Shown here: positions 1 through 8,568 of the stretch, one piece after another | How the letters are laid out: the number at the start of each line of letters is the position of its first letter | Numbering within the stretch: position 1 is the first letter of the stretch | Assembly: GCF_016865485.1 (NCBI RefSeq) | Contig: NZ_AP024452.1 | Coordinates: 6,222,501-6,286,500, forward strand | Length of the DNA: 64,000 nt | Direction of reading: 5' to 3' | Source: Luteitalea sp. TBR-22 | GTDB lineage: Bacteria > Acidobacteriota > Vicinamibacteria > Vicinamibacterales > Vicinamibacteraceae | Made by a program: the position numbers and the translations under genes | Notes under the pieces: model-generated | Told to the model about the DNA's origin: nothing | Databases searched by the model: none | The model's input: the letters and a program-made list of their open reading frames with translations, nothing else

Positions 1-720
1 GGTGAGCAGGTCCCGATACGCCTCGAACAGCGCCGGCCTCGGCAGGTAGTCACGCAGCAGCGCGAGGTCGGTGCGCTGCCGATCGAACAGCGCCAGTTGT
101 CGCACTGCCCGCTGCTGCAGCAGCGTCGACTCGCCGGGCACCACCTCCGCGACGCGCTGCAGCGCCTCGATCCACAGCCACGCCTCCTCCGGCTTGTTGG
201 CCGAGAGGGCGCGCTCGACCTCGTGCTCGAAGGCGCCACGGGACATCGGCCCGGGACTGCAGGCCTCGAGGGCCAGCACCGCCCACCGCCACGTCGAGGA
301 CGGCATGTGCTGGTCGTTGGGCTGCTCGCGCACGCGCTGCGCGATGCGGCCGACCAGCGCCCGCAGGCCGTCGCGGCCGTCCTCGGCGAGCGCCAGCGAG
401 AGCCAGCGGTTGCGCTCCTGGCGCGGCATCCAGAACTGCAGCCGCGGCGGCAGGAACTGCCCGGTCTCGTCGATGGTCAGCGGCGAGGCCTCCGACTCGA
501 CCAGCCCCTCGGCGCGCCACGCGTCGAGGCGGGCCTGCTCCTCGCCCTCCACCCAGCCCGGGAAGCCGCAGCGCGAGGCCAGCACCGGCGACCACGCGGG
601 CACGATGCACAGCCAGCGCGCCACCTCGCCGACCGAGGCTTCCGCCATCCGCAGTTCGGTCTCGACCTCGGCCCTGGCCTCGGCGAGCAGCGCCCGCATG
701 CGTGAGAGTTCGGCGGCCAT
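1..720 (-). CDS. Unknown protein, fourth gene of CHAT operon (C-terminus off window)
   Basis: A minus-strand reading frame opens with ATG at 718-720 and stays open for 240 codons to the window edge, so the C-terminus is missing. It starts 6 nt after the stop of the CHAT/ATPase gene, whose last codons carry a GGAG ribosome-binding site, so the two are almost certainly co-transcribed. The protein begins MAAELSRMRALLAEARAEVE, is mainly helical, rich in Trp, Leu, Ala and Glu, and has no signal peptide. No catalytic motif or family is recognised. By position it could be a regulator, adaptor or effector of the upstream proteases; this is inference. The opposite-strand frames here are GC-driven shadows. 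Confidence 0.75.
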   Translation of the reverse strand, partial: MAAELSRMRALLAEARAEVETELRMAEASVGEVARWLCIVPAWSPVLASRCGFPGWVEGEEQARLDAWRAEGLVESEASPLTIDETGQFLPPRLQFWMPRQERNRWLSLALAEDGRDGLRALVGRIAQRVREQPNDQHMPSSTWRWAVLALEACSPGPMSRGAFEHEVERALSANKPEEAWLWIEALQRVAEVVPGESTLLQQRAVRQLALFDRQRTDLALLRDYLPRPALFEAYRDLLT

Positions 721-726
721 CGCGCG

Positions 727-3060
727 TCAGGGCTCCAGCGCCTGCAGGACCTGCTCGTCGTCGGCCTCGACGATCACGCTGGCCTGGCGGCACGCGCGCA
801 GGGCGATCCGCAACTGGCCCGCCGTGCTCTTGAGGTGCGAGGGGTAGCCGTCGGCCGTCGCCTCGTGGATCAGGGCGAACCACTCGTCGAGCTCCTGCGG
901 CGGGACGGCGCGCGCAGGGACCAGCGGTGGCGTCCGCTGCAGCAGGAGGTGGAGGTAGATCGATCGGTCGGTGAGCGCTTCGCGCAACGGGTGCAACTCC
1001 TCGCGGAACGCCCAGTTCGATACCGCGTCGAGCGCGGTGCGCAGCTGCTCGAACGGGCCGGCGTAGTTGGGATCCTTGCGGTAGGTGAAGGCGACGGGAA
1101 TCGGGTCCTGCGGCGTGCCCAGGCCCCCGGCGCGGAGCAGGTCGGCGACGAAGCGGCCCGCCGCGTCGGCGTACCGCTGCACCTCGTCGAGCAGCACCAC
1201 GGCCAGGGGGGTGCCGCTGCCCTGTGCCGGCACGCCGAGGTGCGCCACGATCTCGTCGCGCACGTGCCACAGGTCCTTCTGGATGGCCAGCCGCCAGGCC
1301 TCGGTCTGGTCGAGCAGCCAGGCGGTGCTCACCGCCGGATCGAGCGGCGCGGTCGCGTCACCCTGCTGGCGCTGCACGAGGGCGAGTACCTGCGGCACGG
1401 TCGTAAGCGCGCCGAGCCCGTAGTTCAGGCGCGTCTGCAGCGCCGCGGCCAGCAGCTCGCGGGCGATCGCCGGCACGTCGGTGGGCCGCTCGGGCGATCC
1501 CGACTTGCTGTTGTACGTGCGCAGGATCGGCACGTGACCGGCATGGACGGCCGACACGGCGAGTTCCTCGAGCAGGCGCGTGCCGCCCAGCTGCCGGTCG
1601 GCGTCGAAGGCGCTCATGGAGATCGCGAGCAGCCGACGGGCCGGCGTCGACGCAGGCGAGGTGAGCTGCCGCCACTGATCGAAGAACGCGAAGCGACCGC
1701 AGAACGCCGGTGGGTCGGACTGCCGACGGAACTGGCGGGCCGCCGTCTCCCGGCGTCGCGCCATGTCGAGCTCCGCCGGATCGACGGCCAGTTCGGCAGA
1801 CGCCTCGACGAACACCACCGGCATCGCCCAGTCCACGCTGTCGAGGGGATCGAAGCCGTGGGTGAAGGCGCCCCGTCGCCCTGCGGCAGCCGACCACGTC
1901 GGGTTGCCGCGCAACAGCGACTGGTAGAACTGCCGCGTGAACAACCGGCACGCCAGGTCGGCCACCTTGCCGCCCATGCCGACCACCAGCGCCGGCCCGC
2001 CGTTGATGCCGTCGCCTCGCACCAGCTCGGCGCCGAGCGGGATCGTGTCGGCGTGCGTCGGCAACACGGCAGACCCGGTGCCGAACACCGGCGCGGCCGA
2101 CAGTCGATCGACGGGATCGTCGCCCGGGACCGGCGGGGTCGCGCTGTAGCACGCGTTGAGCACGACGACCGGCGGATAGCGGGTGGTCCCGGCCTCGTCG
2201 GTGGTCGCCAGCAGCGCGAGGAGTTGCGGCGCCGTGTAGTCGACGTACGGCAGGCCCGGGTCGGAGGCCAACAGGCGAAGCGCGCCCCGCCCCTCGATGA
2301 ACCCGCCGTGGCAGATGAAGTGCACCACCGACGGCTGGAAGCGCGCGATCTCGGCCTGCAACGTCTCGGCGGTCGCATCTCGGAGCACGCGCGAGTCGAG
2401 GGTGAGGTCGAGCGCCTGCAGGCGGCGCAGCAGGCCGAGGTACTCGGCGCCGGCGCGCACCTCCGCGTCGTCCTGCAGCGATCCGACGACGAACAGCACG
2501 CGCGGCGAGAACACGCGGGGCGTCGCCGTGGCGCCCGGCGCCGTCACTACCCGGCTCATGAGCACGAGCGGTCCCGGACGTGCCGCCAGGAAGTGCTGGC
2601 CGTCGTGCATCAGCTCCCACGGCAGGCGCATCAACGCCCAGGCCTCCGGTGGGCAGGCGATGCGCAGGTCGATCGGCGCCGCCGCGGCGGCCGCGAGCAT
2701 GGCATCCCACACCGGTTGTCCCAGCACCAGCTCGAACAGGTACCGGCCGAACCGGCGCGCCATGCCGTCGGAGGCCTGCCCGCCGGCCATGTTCGCGTAC
2801 CAGCGTCCGAGCGTGCGGGCATCCAGCGCATGCAGCACGTCGGCGTCGGCAGCGCCGTCGGCCAGCGGCGCGTGGCACGCCGGGAACGTCAGCAGCACGT
2901 CGTCCTGGTCGTCGAGCGGCAGCGCCTGCAGGCGACGGGCGCTGCCGGCGAGCACGGCGCCAGTGGCGTCGCGCACCTCGGACGACCAGGCCGCGGGCGT
3001 GCCCGGCCCGGCCGGGTCCGCGGCGCCGAGGACCACGGTGAAGCGCACCGGCGCGGTCAT
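727..3060 (-). CDS. CHAT-domain protease fused to STAND/NACHT-like ATPase
   Basis: A 777-residue protein whose start ATG (3058-3060) overlaps the upstream stop as ATGA. Residues about 185-420 form a CHAT (caspase-like) cysteine protease: His251 lies in HFICHGG and Cys304 in VVLNACYSA, the expected His-Cys pair. Residues about 440-777 resemble a STAND/NACHT ATPase: an xxxPPAFCGR lead-in, a strand at 477-482 where the P-loop should be, and a Walker B (VVLLDEV, 621-627). The canonical GxxxxGK[ST] is absent; the position reads SAFDADRQLGGTRLL, so nucleotide binding is doubtful or altered. No signal peptide, so cytoplasmic. CHAT proteases in conflict systems cut partner proteins or act as death effectors. 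The family call is firm; the role is inferred from neighbouring proteases. Confidence 0.85.
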   Translation of the reverse strand: MTAPVRFTVVLGAADPAGPGTPAAWSSEVRDATGAVLAGSARRLQALPLDDQDDVLLTFPACHAPLADGAADADVLHALDARTLGRWYANMAGGQASDGMARRFGRYLFELVLGQPVWDAMLAAAAAAPIDLRIACPPEAWALMRLPWELMHDGQHFLAARPGPLVLMSRVVTAPGATATPRVFSPRVLFVVGSLQDDAEVRAGAEYLGLLRRLQALDLTLDSRVLRDATAETLQAEIARFQPSVVHFICHGGFIEGRGALRLLASDPGLPYVDYTAPQLLALLATTDEAGTTRYPPVVVLNACYSATPPVPGDDPVDRLSAAPVFGTGSAVLPTHADTIPLGAELVRGDGINGGPALVVGMGGKVADLACRLFTRQFYQSLLRGNPTWSAAAGRRGAFTHGFDPLDSVDWAMPVVFVEASAELAVDPAELDMARRRETAARQFRRQSDPPAFCGRFAFFDQWRQLTSPASTPARRLLAISMSAFDADRQLGGTRLLEELAVSAVHAGHVPILRTYNSKSGSPERPTDVPAIARELLAAALQTRLNYGLGALTTVPQVLALVQRQQGDATAPLDPAVSTAWLLDQTEAWRLAIQKDLWHVRDEIVAHLGVPAQGSGTPLAVVLLDEVQRYADAAGRFVADLLRAGGLGTPQDPIPVAFTYRKDPNYAGPFEQLRTALDAVSNWAFREELHPLREALTDRSIYLHLLLQRTPPLVPARAVPPQELDEWFALIHEATADGYPSHLKSTAGQLRIALRACRQASVIVEADDEQVLQALEP

Positions 3061-4394
3061 GGCAGCGGCTCCGCGTCCATGAGATCCCGCGCCAGGGCGG
3101 CGCACTGTGCCTCGAGCACGGCCGTCGGCACGCCGGCGGCGCCGCGCGTCCCGCGCTCGCGCAGCGCCGGCAGCCAGGCCAGCAGGTCGGCGCCGATGCC
3201 ATCGCCGTCGAAGGCGGTCGGTGTCGCGTCACCGTCGCGGCGGCGCATCACGGTGGCGGCCACGGCGGCGCGGATGTCGGCACGACGCGGCTTCGGCTCG
3301 GGCGTCGCCGGGCGGCTCGTCAACCGCTGCGACCACGGCAGCAGCGCCTTCCGGCGCCAGTCGCCGGGCGCCCAGTCCGCGAGGTCGCGCCACGACGAGC
3401 GCTGCACGCGTTCGGTCAGCAGGGCCTCGACGACGTGTCGCCCGGCCTGGGCAGACGCCGAGAGCGAGGCATCGGCATCGACCACCGCCTGCCATCGCGC
3501 GAGTTCCGTCTGCAGGTCGTCGAGTGGCGCCCCGAGCCGGTCGAGCGCGTGCGCCATCACCAGCAGCCGCACGGCCGGCGGCGGGTAGCTGTCGCGCCGC
3601 TGCGACAATCCGGCGGGATCCTGCGTTTCTGCGGTGGACAGGGCCCACAGCGCCCATGGGCCGTGCATCAGCGCAGCATAGAGATCGGCAAACGTCTCGC
3701 CGCTCCACCGCGTCCAGTCCTGTGCCGTGGCCGGGTCGAGCCCGCAGCCGTCCACCAGGCGGGCTCGTGCTGCCGGGCCGAGGAGTTGCGCGTCGACGAC
3801 ATGCCCGACCTCGTGCCCGAGGTGCACGAGCCACCAGGGCGCGGTGGCGCACGATGCCGGCACGCGCACCACGGCGAACGGCAACTGCTCGAGCGCAGCG
3901 CGCAGGAAGGGGGCATCGACGTCGCGTCGCAGTTCGCCGGGGACGAGCCCCTGCGGGAACACCTCCGGCGTCAGCCCGGGCTCGACGAACGGCAGCGGCG
4001 GCGGACCGGCCATGCCGTCACCGACGATGCCCAGCGAGGCGAATGGCTCCCTGTAGCAGCTCCACACCACCTCGTCGGCGGCGCGCAGCACGGGACCGAG
4101 CACCGCGTCGTCGCGCTGATCGAGGCGGACGCGCAGGAACTCCCAGAGTCGGCGAAGCCACGCCAGGCGCCGGTCGTGCACGCGACAGGCTTCCGACACG
4201 TGGGCGCCGGCCGTGGTCATTGCCGTGATGGGACCGTGCAGTCGGTCGAGCACGCCATCGACGAGCGTGTGCGCCGCCTGCAGTTGCGAATGGTGCTGGC
4301 CAGTGGCATCGGCAAGGCGCCGCCGCGCATGCCACTCCCCGAGTTCGCGCTTGAGGCGCCGCCACTCCGCCTCGGTCTCCCACACGCCGGGCAT
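3057..4394 (-). CDS. Putative zinc metallopeptidase (HExxH), CHAT-operon component
   Basis: A 445-residue protein with a zinc-binding HExxH motif at 194-198 (HEVGH) and a likely third ligand Glu233 in GETFADLY, the spacing of a gluzincin-like M48/M78-type active site. The N-terminal 110 residues are helical and Arg/Leu-rich; the C-terminal part is helical with a basic linker around 360-390. There is no signal peptide or membrane segment, so it probably acts in the cytoplasm. It starts 10 nt after the subtilisin gene and its stop overlaps the CHAT start by 4 nt (ATGA), implying translational coupling. Three proteases with different catalytic chemistry in one operon suggest a zymogen-cascade or multi-effector design. 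The substrate is unknown. Confidence 0.7.
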   Translation of the reverse strand: MPGVWETEAEWRRLKRELGEWHARRRLADATGQHHSQLQAAHTLVDGVLDRLHGPITAMTTAGAHVSEACRVHDRRLAWLRRLWEFLRVRLDQRDDAVLGPVLRAADEVVWSCYREPFASLGIVGDGMAGPPPLPFVEPGLTPEVFPQGLVPGELRRDVDAPFLRAALEQLPFAVVRVPASCATAPWWLVHLGHEVGHVVDAQLLGPAARARLVDGCGLDPATAQDWTRWSGETFADLYAALMHGPWALWALSTAETQDPAGLSQRRDSYPPPAVRLLVMAHALDRLGAPLDDLQTELARWQAVVDADASLSASAQAGRHVVEALLTERVQRSSWRDLADWAPGDWRRKALLPWSQRLTSRPATPEPKPRRADIRAAVAATVMRRRDGDATPTAFDGDGIGADLLAWLPALRERGTRGAAGVPTAVLEAQCAALARDLMDAEPLP

Positions 4395-4404
4395 GGCGTC
4401 GGCC

Positions 4405-6198
4405 TCACGCGAGACGGGCGCGCAGCGCCGCCGAGCCCTCGCGGGCCAGGCGGGTGAGGGTCGTGGTACGCGCCGCCGCTCCGGCGGGCGCCGACCTCGG
4501 AAGCGCGGCGCCGCGCTTCTTCGGCCCGCCGCCCTTCAGCACGCGGGCGCGCACGTCGGGGTTGGTCGCCACCTGGAACAGCAGTTCGTCGCCGAGTTCG
4601 GCGAGCACGAGGGGCAGGTCGCGATCGGTGGTGCGCAAGGCCCGCACCAGGCCGCGGCGGACGACCGCGGGCTCGACCTCCGGGTAGTACGGAAGGAAGC
4701 GATCGACGTCGTTGGCGCCGCGCGGCGCCACCGAGGCGCGCACGCGCAGGCCGCTGGCGGGCGGCGTGGCCGGCAGCGGCGCGCGCAACAGCTTCTCGAC
4801 GTCGAGGATGCCGGCGCCGTGCTTGTCCCGGCGCCAGCCACGCGGCGTGTTCACGCCGTGCGTCATCAGCACTTCCTTGAACACGGCGGCGATCTGCCCC
4901 TTGCCGTACCGGGCGGTCAGCGTGTCGCGGCCGTGGAACGCCAGCCACAGCGCGCAGGCGCCGGCCGTGGTCGCCACCGCGTAGGACGTCCCGGATCCGG
5001 TGTCGATGATGTCGTCGGCCGGTCCGGCATCCTTGCCGGGTCGGGCCACCCACACGCTTTCGCCCGGCGCAGTCACGTCCACGGTGTCGCCGCTGGCCGA
5101 GTGCTTCCAGATGCCGCCACGGCAGTTGCAGGCGGCGCAGGCGATCACCTGGTCGAGTCGGGCCGGGTACACGACCCAGGGCCACACGTTGCCGGCCGCC
5201 GCGAGCACGACCACGCCCTGCGACACCGCGTAGGCGACGGCCCGCTCCAACGCTCCCGACGGCGCCACGCCGCCCAGACTCATCGAGATGACGTGGCAGC
5301 CCTTGTCGGCGGCGTAGCGGATGGCCTCCGCAAGACGATCGAAGCCGAGCAGGACGACGCGCGGCGTGACGCGGAGCGGCACGATGGTGGCCGCCGGCGC
5401 GATGCCCGAGACGCCGCGACCGCCGCCCTGCGCCGCCCCGCCGGGGCTGCTCATGATCACGCTGGCCGTCGTGGTGCCGTGCCCGGGGTTGCCCGGCTCG
5501 AGCGGGTCGGCGGCGTCAGGCTTGCGCAGCACGAAGTCGTAGCTGTCCCCGACCCGAACGCGCGGCGCCGGATCGAAGAGCTCGGCGTGCCGCGTGTACC
5601 CGGTGTCGGGGTGACCGACGACGATGCCCTCGCCGCGTGCACGGCCCTCGGGAGTGGGTGGGGTCAGCGCCCAGGCCTCCTTGACGCGGCACAGCGCGAG
5701 GCTCCACTCCACGTCGTCGGCGGCGCACGGGAGCGGGGCGTCGGCGCTGAAGTCGCGAGGACGGATGACGGGGGTGGCTGGCGGCGTCGCCAGCACCCCG
5801 GGCGGCGGTTCCAGGCCCGGCTGGTCGATGGCTGGCTCGGCATCGGCGATGTCGCGGTGCCCGGCCAGGGCGCGCGTGAATGCCCAGGCCTCGCCCACCG
5901 GAATCGCGGCGCCGTCGGCACGGGTGACACGGTAGTCACGCGCCCCGACGCCCAGCGGCTCGACGACATACCCCTCGCCGATCGACTCGCGCACGGCCGC
6001 ATCCGCAATGGCGCGAGCCGTCGCGTCGCTGAGCTCTGCTGGCGCGGCGTGGACCAGGAGCCCGCGACACCTCGCCACGTAGGGGTCCGACGGCGCCCCG
6101 CTCGCCGGGACGAGGCCGGGTGCCGACGAGGGTGACCGGCGTTGGCGACGCGGTGACGGGGTCGAACGGCGAAGCCGCGCGGGGTTCGTTCTGGCCAT
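4405..6198 (-). CDS. Subtilisin-family (S8) serine protease, first gene of CHAT operon
   Basis: A 597-residue protein starting with ATG at 6196-6198 (MARTNPARLRR). The S8 catalytic triad is complete: Asp198 (HPDTGY), His240 (GNPGHGTT) and Ser405 (GSGTSYA), with the oxyanion Asn337 in AAAGN. The first 25 residues are very basic without a hydrophobic core, so no signal peptide; residues 40-190 may be a pro-domain. The C-terminal 150 residues end in a Lys/Arg-rich tail. Most S8 proteases are secreted; this one appears cytosolic, as in subtilase-containing conflict operons. It is the promoter-proximal gene of the set reading toward position 1. The 191 bp between it and the divergent cytochrome gene must hold both promoters; I see no convincing -35/-10 pair there. 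Confidence 0.88.
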   Translation of the reverse strand: MARTNPARLRRSTPSPRRQRRSPSSAPGLVPASGAPSDPYVARCRGLLVHAAPAELSDATARAIADAAVRESIGEGYVVEPLGVGARDYRVTRADGAAIPVGEAWAFTRALAGHRDIADAEPAIDQPGLEPPPGVLATPPATPVIRPRDFSADAPLPCAADDVEWSLALCRVKEAWALTPPTPEGRARGEGIVVGHPDTGYTRHAELFDPAPRVRVGDSYDFVLRKPDAADPLEPGNPGHGTTTASVIMSSPGGAAQGGGRGVSGIAPAATIVPLRVTPRVVLLGFDRLAEAIRYAADKGCHVISMSLGGVAPSGALERAVAYAVSQGVVVLAAAGNVWPWVVYPARLDQVIACAACNCRGGIWKHSASGDTVDVTAPGESVWVARPGKDAGPADDIIDTGSGTSYAVATTAGACALWLAFHGRDTLTARYGKGQIAAVFKEVLMTHGVNTPRGWRRDKHGAGILDVEKLLRAPLPATPPASGLRVRASVAPRGANDVDRFLPYYPEVEPAVVRRGLVRALRTTDRDLPLVLAELGDELLFQVATNPDVRARVLKGGGPKKRGAALPRSAPAGAAARTTTLTRLAREGSAALRARLA

Positions 6199-6389
6199 GG
6201 CAGTGCTCGCGGGACGCCTCTCCGGTCGGGGCCGGTGCTCGTCGGGGACATCTGTCTTAACGCTCGCGATGCGCCGAACGGACAGGTCGAGCTGGCGGCA
6301 TCGGCCGGCCCGGTACGGTTGCGGCACGTCCGCCGTTCTTCCCGATACGCCGGCCGTCCCCAGGCCGGTGCTTCCAGGAGACAGGGCGC

Positions 6390-8345
6390 ATGGGCGGAAC
6401 GGCTGGATGGACGACCGCGGCGCTGCTGGGGCTGACGCTCGCGGCAGCGACGTCGATGACGCGGCTCCCGACCGCGGCGGCAGGGGCCGGGCAACCCGCA
6501 GGCACACCGCAGCCCCGCTACGGCACCGAGGAGGACTACGGCTACGGCTCGCGGCTGTCCGACATCGAACGGAAGGGGCGCGACACCTGGTACTTCTGGA
6601 CCGGCGGCAACCAGAAGTTCTGGGTACGCATGGCCGAGATCACCGACGGCAACGTCGACCTGCTCAACTACGTGGACTCGCGACGGCACGGTCGACGCTT
6701 CCGCGAGCTGGGCGCCGTCACCCAGCCCGGCTGCCAGGCCGCGACCGGCCCCGATGCGTACGGCCTGTGGCTCGACACCTGCCCGCCCGACGCCCTGCCG
6801 CCCGAGTTCGGCCAACCCGCCGGCATCGTCGGCCTTCGCCGCTTCGACAACCCGAAGTTCGATCCGGCCAGGTGGAACGCCGAGCAGTACCGCACGCACC
6901 CGAAGGGCATCGAACCGCCGTACCTGATCGGCATGGCGTGCGGGTTCTGCCACGTCGGCTTCAACCCGCTCAACCCGCCCGTCGACCCGGAGCGCCCGAA
7001 GTGGAGTGAACTGGCCGGGGCGATCGGCAACCAGTACTGGGAGGAAGGGCGCCTCTTCAACCTGAAGATGACCCCCGAGGACTTCCGCTGGCACCTCGGC
7101 AACCGGCAGCCTCCGGGCACGTCGGACACGTCACGCTTCGCCACCGATCACGTGCACAACCCCAGCAACATCAACGCGATCTTCCTGCTCGCGCATCGCC
7201 CCACCGTGATGGAGCGGATGCCCGACGGGTCGGAGCGCGCCGTGCACCACATCCTCAAGGACGGTGCCGACTCGGTCGGCGTGGCCGGCGCGTCGCTGCG
7301 GGTCTACGTCAACATCGGCATGTGCTCGGACATCTGGCTGACCCGGATCGACGCCGTCGCCGGGCTCGTACCGCAGAAACCGTTCCGCATGGCCGAGGCG
7401 CGCGAGAAGTGCGAGGACTGGCGCGCCACCGAAGCGCGCATGGAAGCCGCGGAAGCGTTCCTCAAGACCGTCGGCCCGATGCACCTCGCGGATGCGCCGG
7501 GCGGCGCGCGCTACCTGTTCGAGCCACAGGACGAGGTCGCCGAAGGTGGCCGGGTCTTCGCGCGTGAGTGCGCACAGTGCCACTCGAGCAAGCAGCCCCC
7601 GACGCCACTCGCCGACCCGGGCGCGAGGAAGGCCTGGTTCGAGGACGCCGTGCAGTCACCGGATTTCCTCGCCGACAACTTCCTCTCCGACGACCGACGT
7701 TACTCGGTGCGCGAGATCGGCACCAACGTCGCGCGGGCGATGGCCACCAACGCGCAGAAGGACCACGTGTGGGAGGAGTTCTCGTCGGAGACCTACAAGC
7801 AGCTGCCGCCGGCCGGCGTCATCACCGGGCTGTACAACCCGCGCAAGCCCGAGGAACCGCTGACCGTCACCGTGGCGCAGGGCGGCTACTACCGCACGCC
7901 CTCGCTGGTGTCGATGTGGGCCACCGCGCCGTACCTGCACAACAACGCGCTCGGGACGTACGTCAAGGACCCGTCGGTGGTCGGACGCATGGCCGCCTTC
8001 AACGACGCGGTCGAGAAGCTCCTCTGGCCGGAGAAGCGCCTCGGCGTCCAGTCGATCATCGTCACCACCACGCCCAGCGCCCTGAAGGTCACCGGCCGCG
8101 ATCAGCCGGTGCAGATCCCGGCGGGCACGCCGGTCGACCTGATCGCGCGCGTCGACCCGACGCGGCTGCCGGCCATCGTGCGCAACCGCGTCGTGCTCAA
8201 CCTGCTGTCGGACGAGACGCTGTTCCGGGGCTTCCTGCGCAACAACGTCGCGCCGGACTTCGTGCTCGACCGCGGGCACTACTACGGCACGCGCCTGGCC
8301 GATGCCGACAAGCGCGCGCTGATCGCGTATCTGAAGCGGTTGTGA
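6390..8345 (+). CDS. Secreted diheme cytochrome c (peroxidase/DHOR-like)
   Basis: A 651-residue protein with an N-terminal hydrophobic segment (residues about 7-20) typical of a Sec signal. It has two c-type haem motifs, C184GFCH188 and C394AQCH398, and a late APYLHN motif typical of diheme oxidoreductases and large c-type cytochromes. The haem attachment places it in the periplasm. It is well over the length of classical CcpA peroxidases (about 350), with long inserts before and between the haems. It is followed by an Old Yellow Enzyme and a second diheme cytochrome on the same strand, suggesting one redox pathway. Substrate unknown. The start was chosen as the first ATG before the hydrophobic core, with AGGAGA 8-13 nt upstream. 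Confidence 0.85.
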   Translation: MGGTAGWTTAALLGLTLAAATSMTRLPTAAAGAGQPAGTPQPRYGTEEDYGYGSRLSDIERKGRDTWYFWTGGNQKFWVRMAEITDGNVDLLNYVDSRRHGRRFRELGAVTQPGCQAATGPDAYGLWLDTCPPDALPPEFGQPAGIVGLRRFDNPKFDPARWNAEQYRTHPKGIEPPYLIGMACGFCHVGFNPLNPPVDPERPKWSELAGAIGNQYWEEGRLFNLKMTPEDFRWHLGNRQPPGTSDTSRFATDHVHNPSNINAIFLLAHRPTVMERMPDGSERAVHHILKDGADSVGVAGASLRVYVNIGMCSDIWLTRIDAVAGLVPQKPFRMAEAREKCEDWRATEARMEAAEAFLKTVGPMHLADAPGGARYLFEPQDEVAEGGRVFARECAQCHSSKQPPTPLADPGARKAWFEDAVQSPDFLADNFLSDDRRYSVREIGTNVARAMATNAQKDHVWEEFSSETYKQLPPAGVITGLYNPRKPEEPLTVTVAQGGYYRTPSLVSMWATAPYLHNNALGTYVKDPSVVGRMAAFNDAVEKLLWPEKRLGVQSIIVTTTPSALKVTGRDQPVQIPAGTPVDLIARVDPTRLPAIVRNRVVLNLLSDETLFRGFLRNNVAPDFVLDRGHYYGTRLADADKRALIAYLKRL

Positions 8346-8377
8346 GGTAGGGCGCGGTCTCCGACCGCGCCGTTGCA
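8345..8377 (+). repeat. B-type palindromic 3' element, copy 1
   Basis: A 33-bp element beginning AGGTAGGGC and ending GCCGTTGCA around a GC-rich stem. It starts at the last base of the cytochrome stop codon (8343-8345). The same 33 bp occurs exactly, inverted, at 34016-34048. It may act as a terminator-like or mRNA 3'-end structure; there is no T-run. Confidence 0.8.
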
Positions 8378-8401
8378 GTCACGGCCTTCGTCATGCCTTG
8401 G

Positions 8402-8438
8402 TTCGTAGCCGTCGGCCCTGGCCGACGGTCAGCGATGC
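8402..8438 (+). repeat. A-type REP-like hairpin
   Basis: Contains GTAGCCGTCGGCC, then TG, then GGCCGACGGTCAG, forming a stem-loop flanked by TTC and CGATGC. Related copies occur at 11411, 25359-25537, 59083-59126 and 59410. No coding capacity. Confidence 0.7.
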
Positions 8439-8491
8439 CCGGCATCGAGCCACGCGTCGAGCTGAAGCTCGACGCCTACGACGATGGGTTC

Positions 8492-8562
8492 TTCGCTCTT
8501 CGCTCTTCGCTCTTCGCTCTTCGGCGTTAAACGTCAAACGTTAAACGTCAAACGTCAACGGA
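8492..8562 (+). repeat. Two adjacent 7-bp-period microsatellites
   Basis: Four perfect TTCGCTC units (8492-8519) plus one degenerate unit are followed by [T/C]AAACGT units (8528-8555, four copies). The array ends about 7 nt before the ATG of the next gene and covers the space where the leader and ribosome-binding site lie. Confidence 0.85.
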
Positions 8563-8568
8563 GCTCCC

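Noticed and set aside
50-1270. Minus-strand open frame of 406 codons
   Set aside because: Different frame from the CHAT C-terminus and the following partial gene, Arg/Ala-rich low complexity; a shadow.
835-3588. Long plus-strand open frame of 917 codons opposite the CHAT operon
   Set aside because: Overlaps three well-supported minus-strand genes with catalytic motifs, is rich in Arg/Gly/Ala and has no recognisable domain; it is a high-GC shadow.
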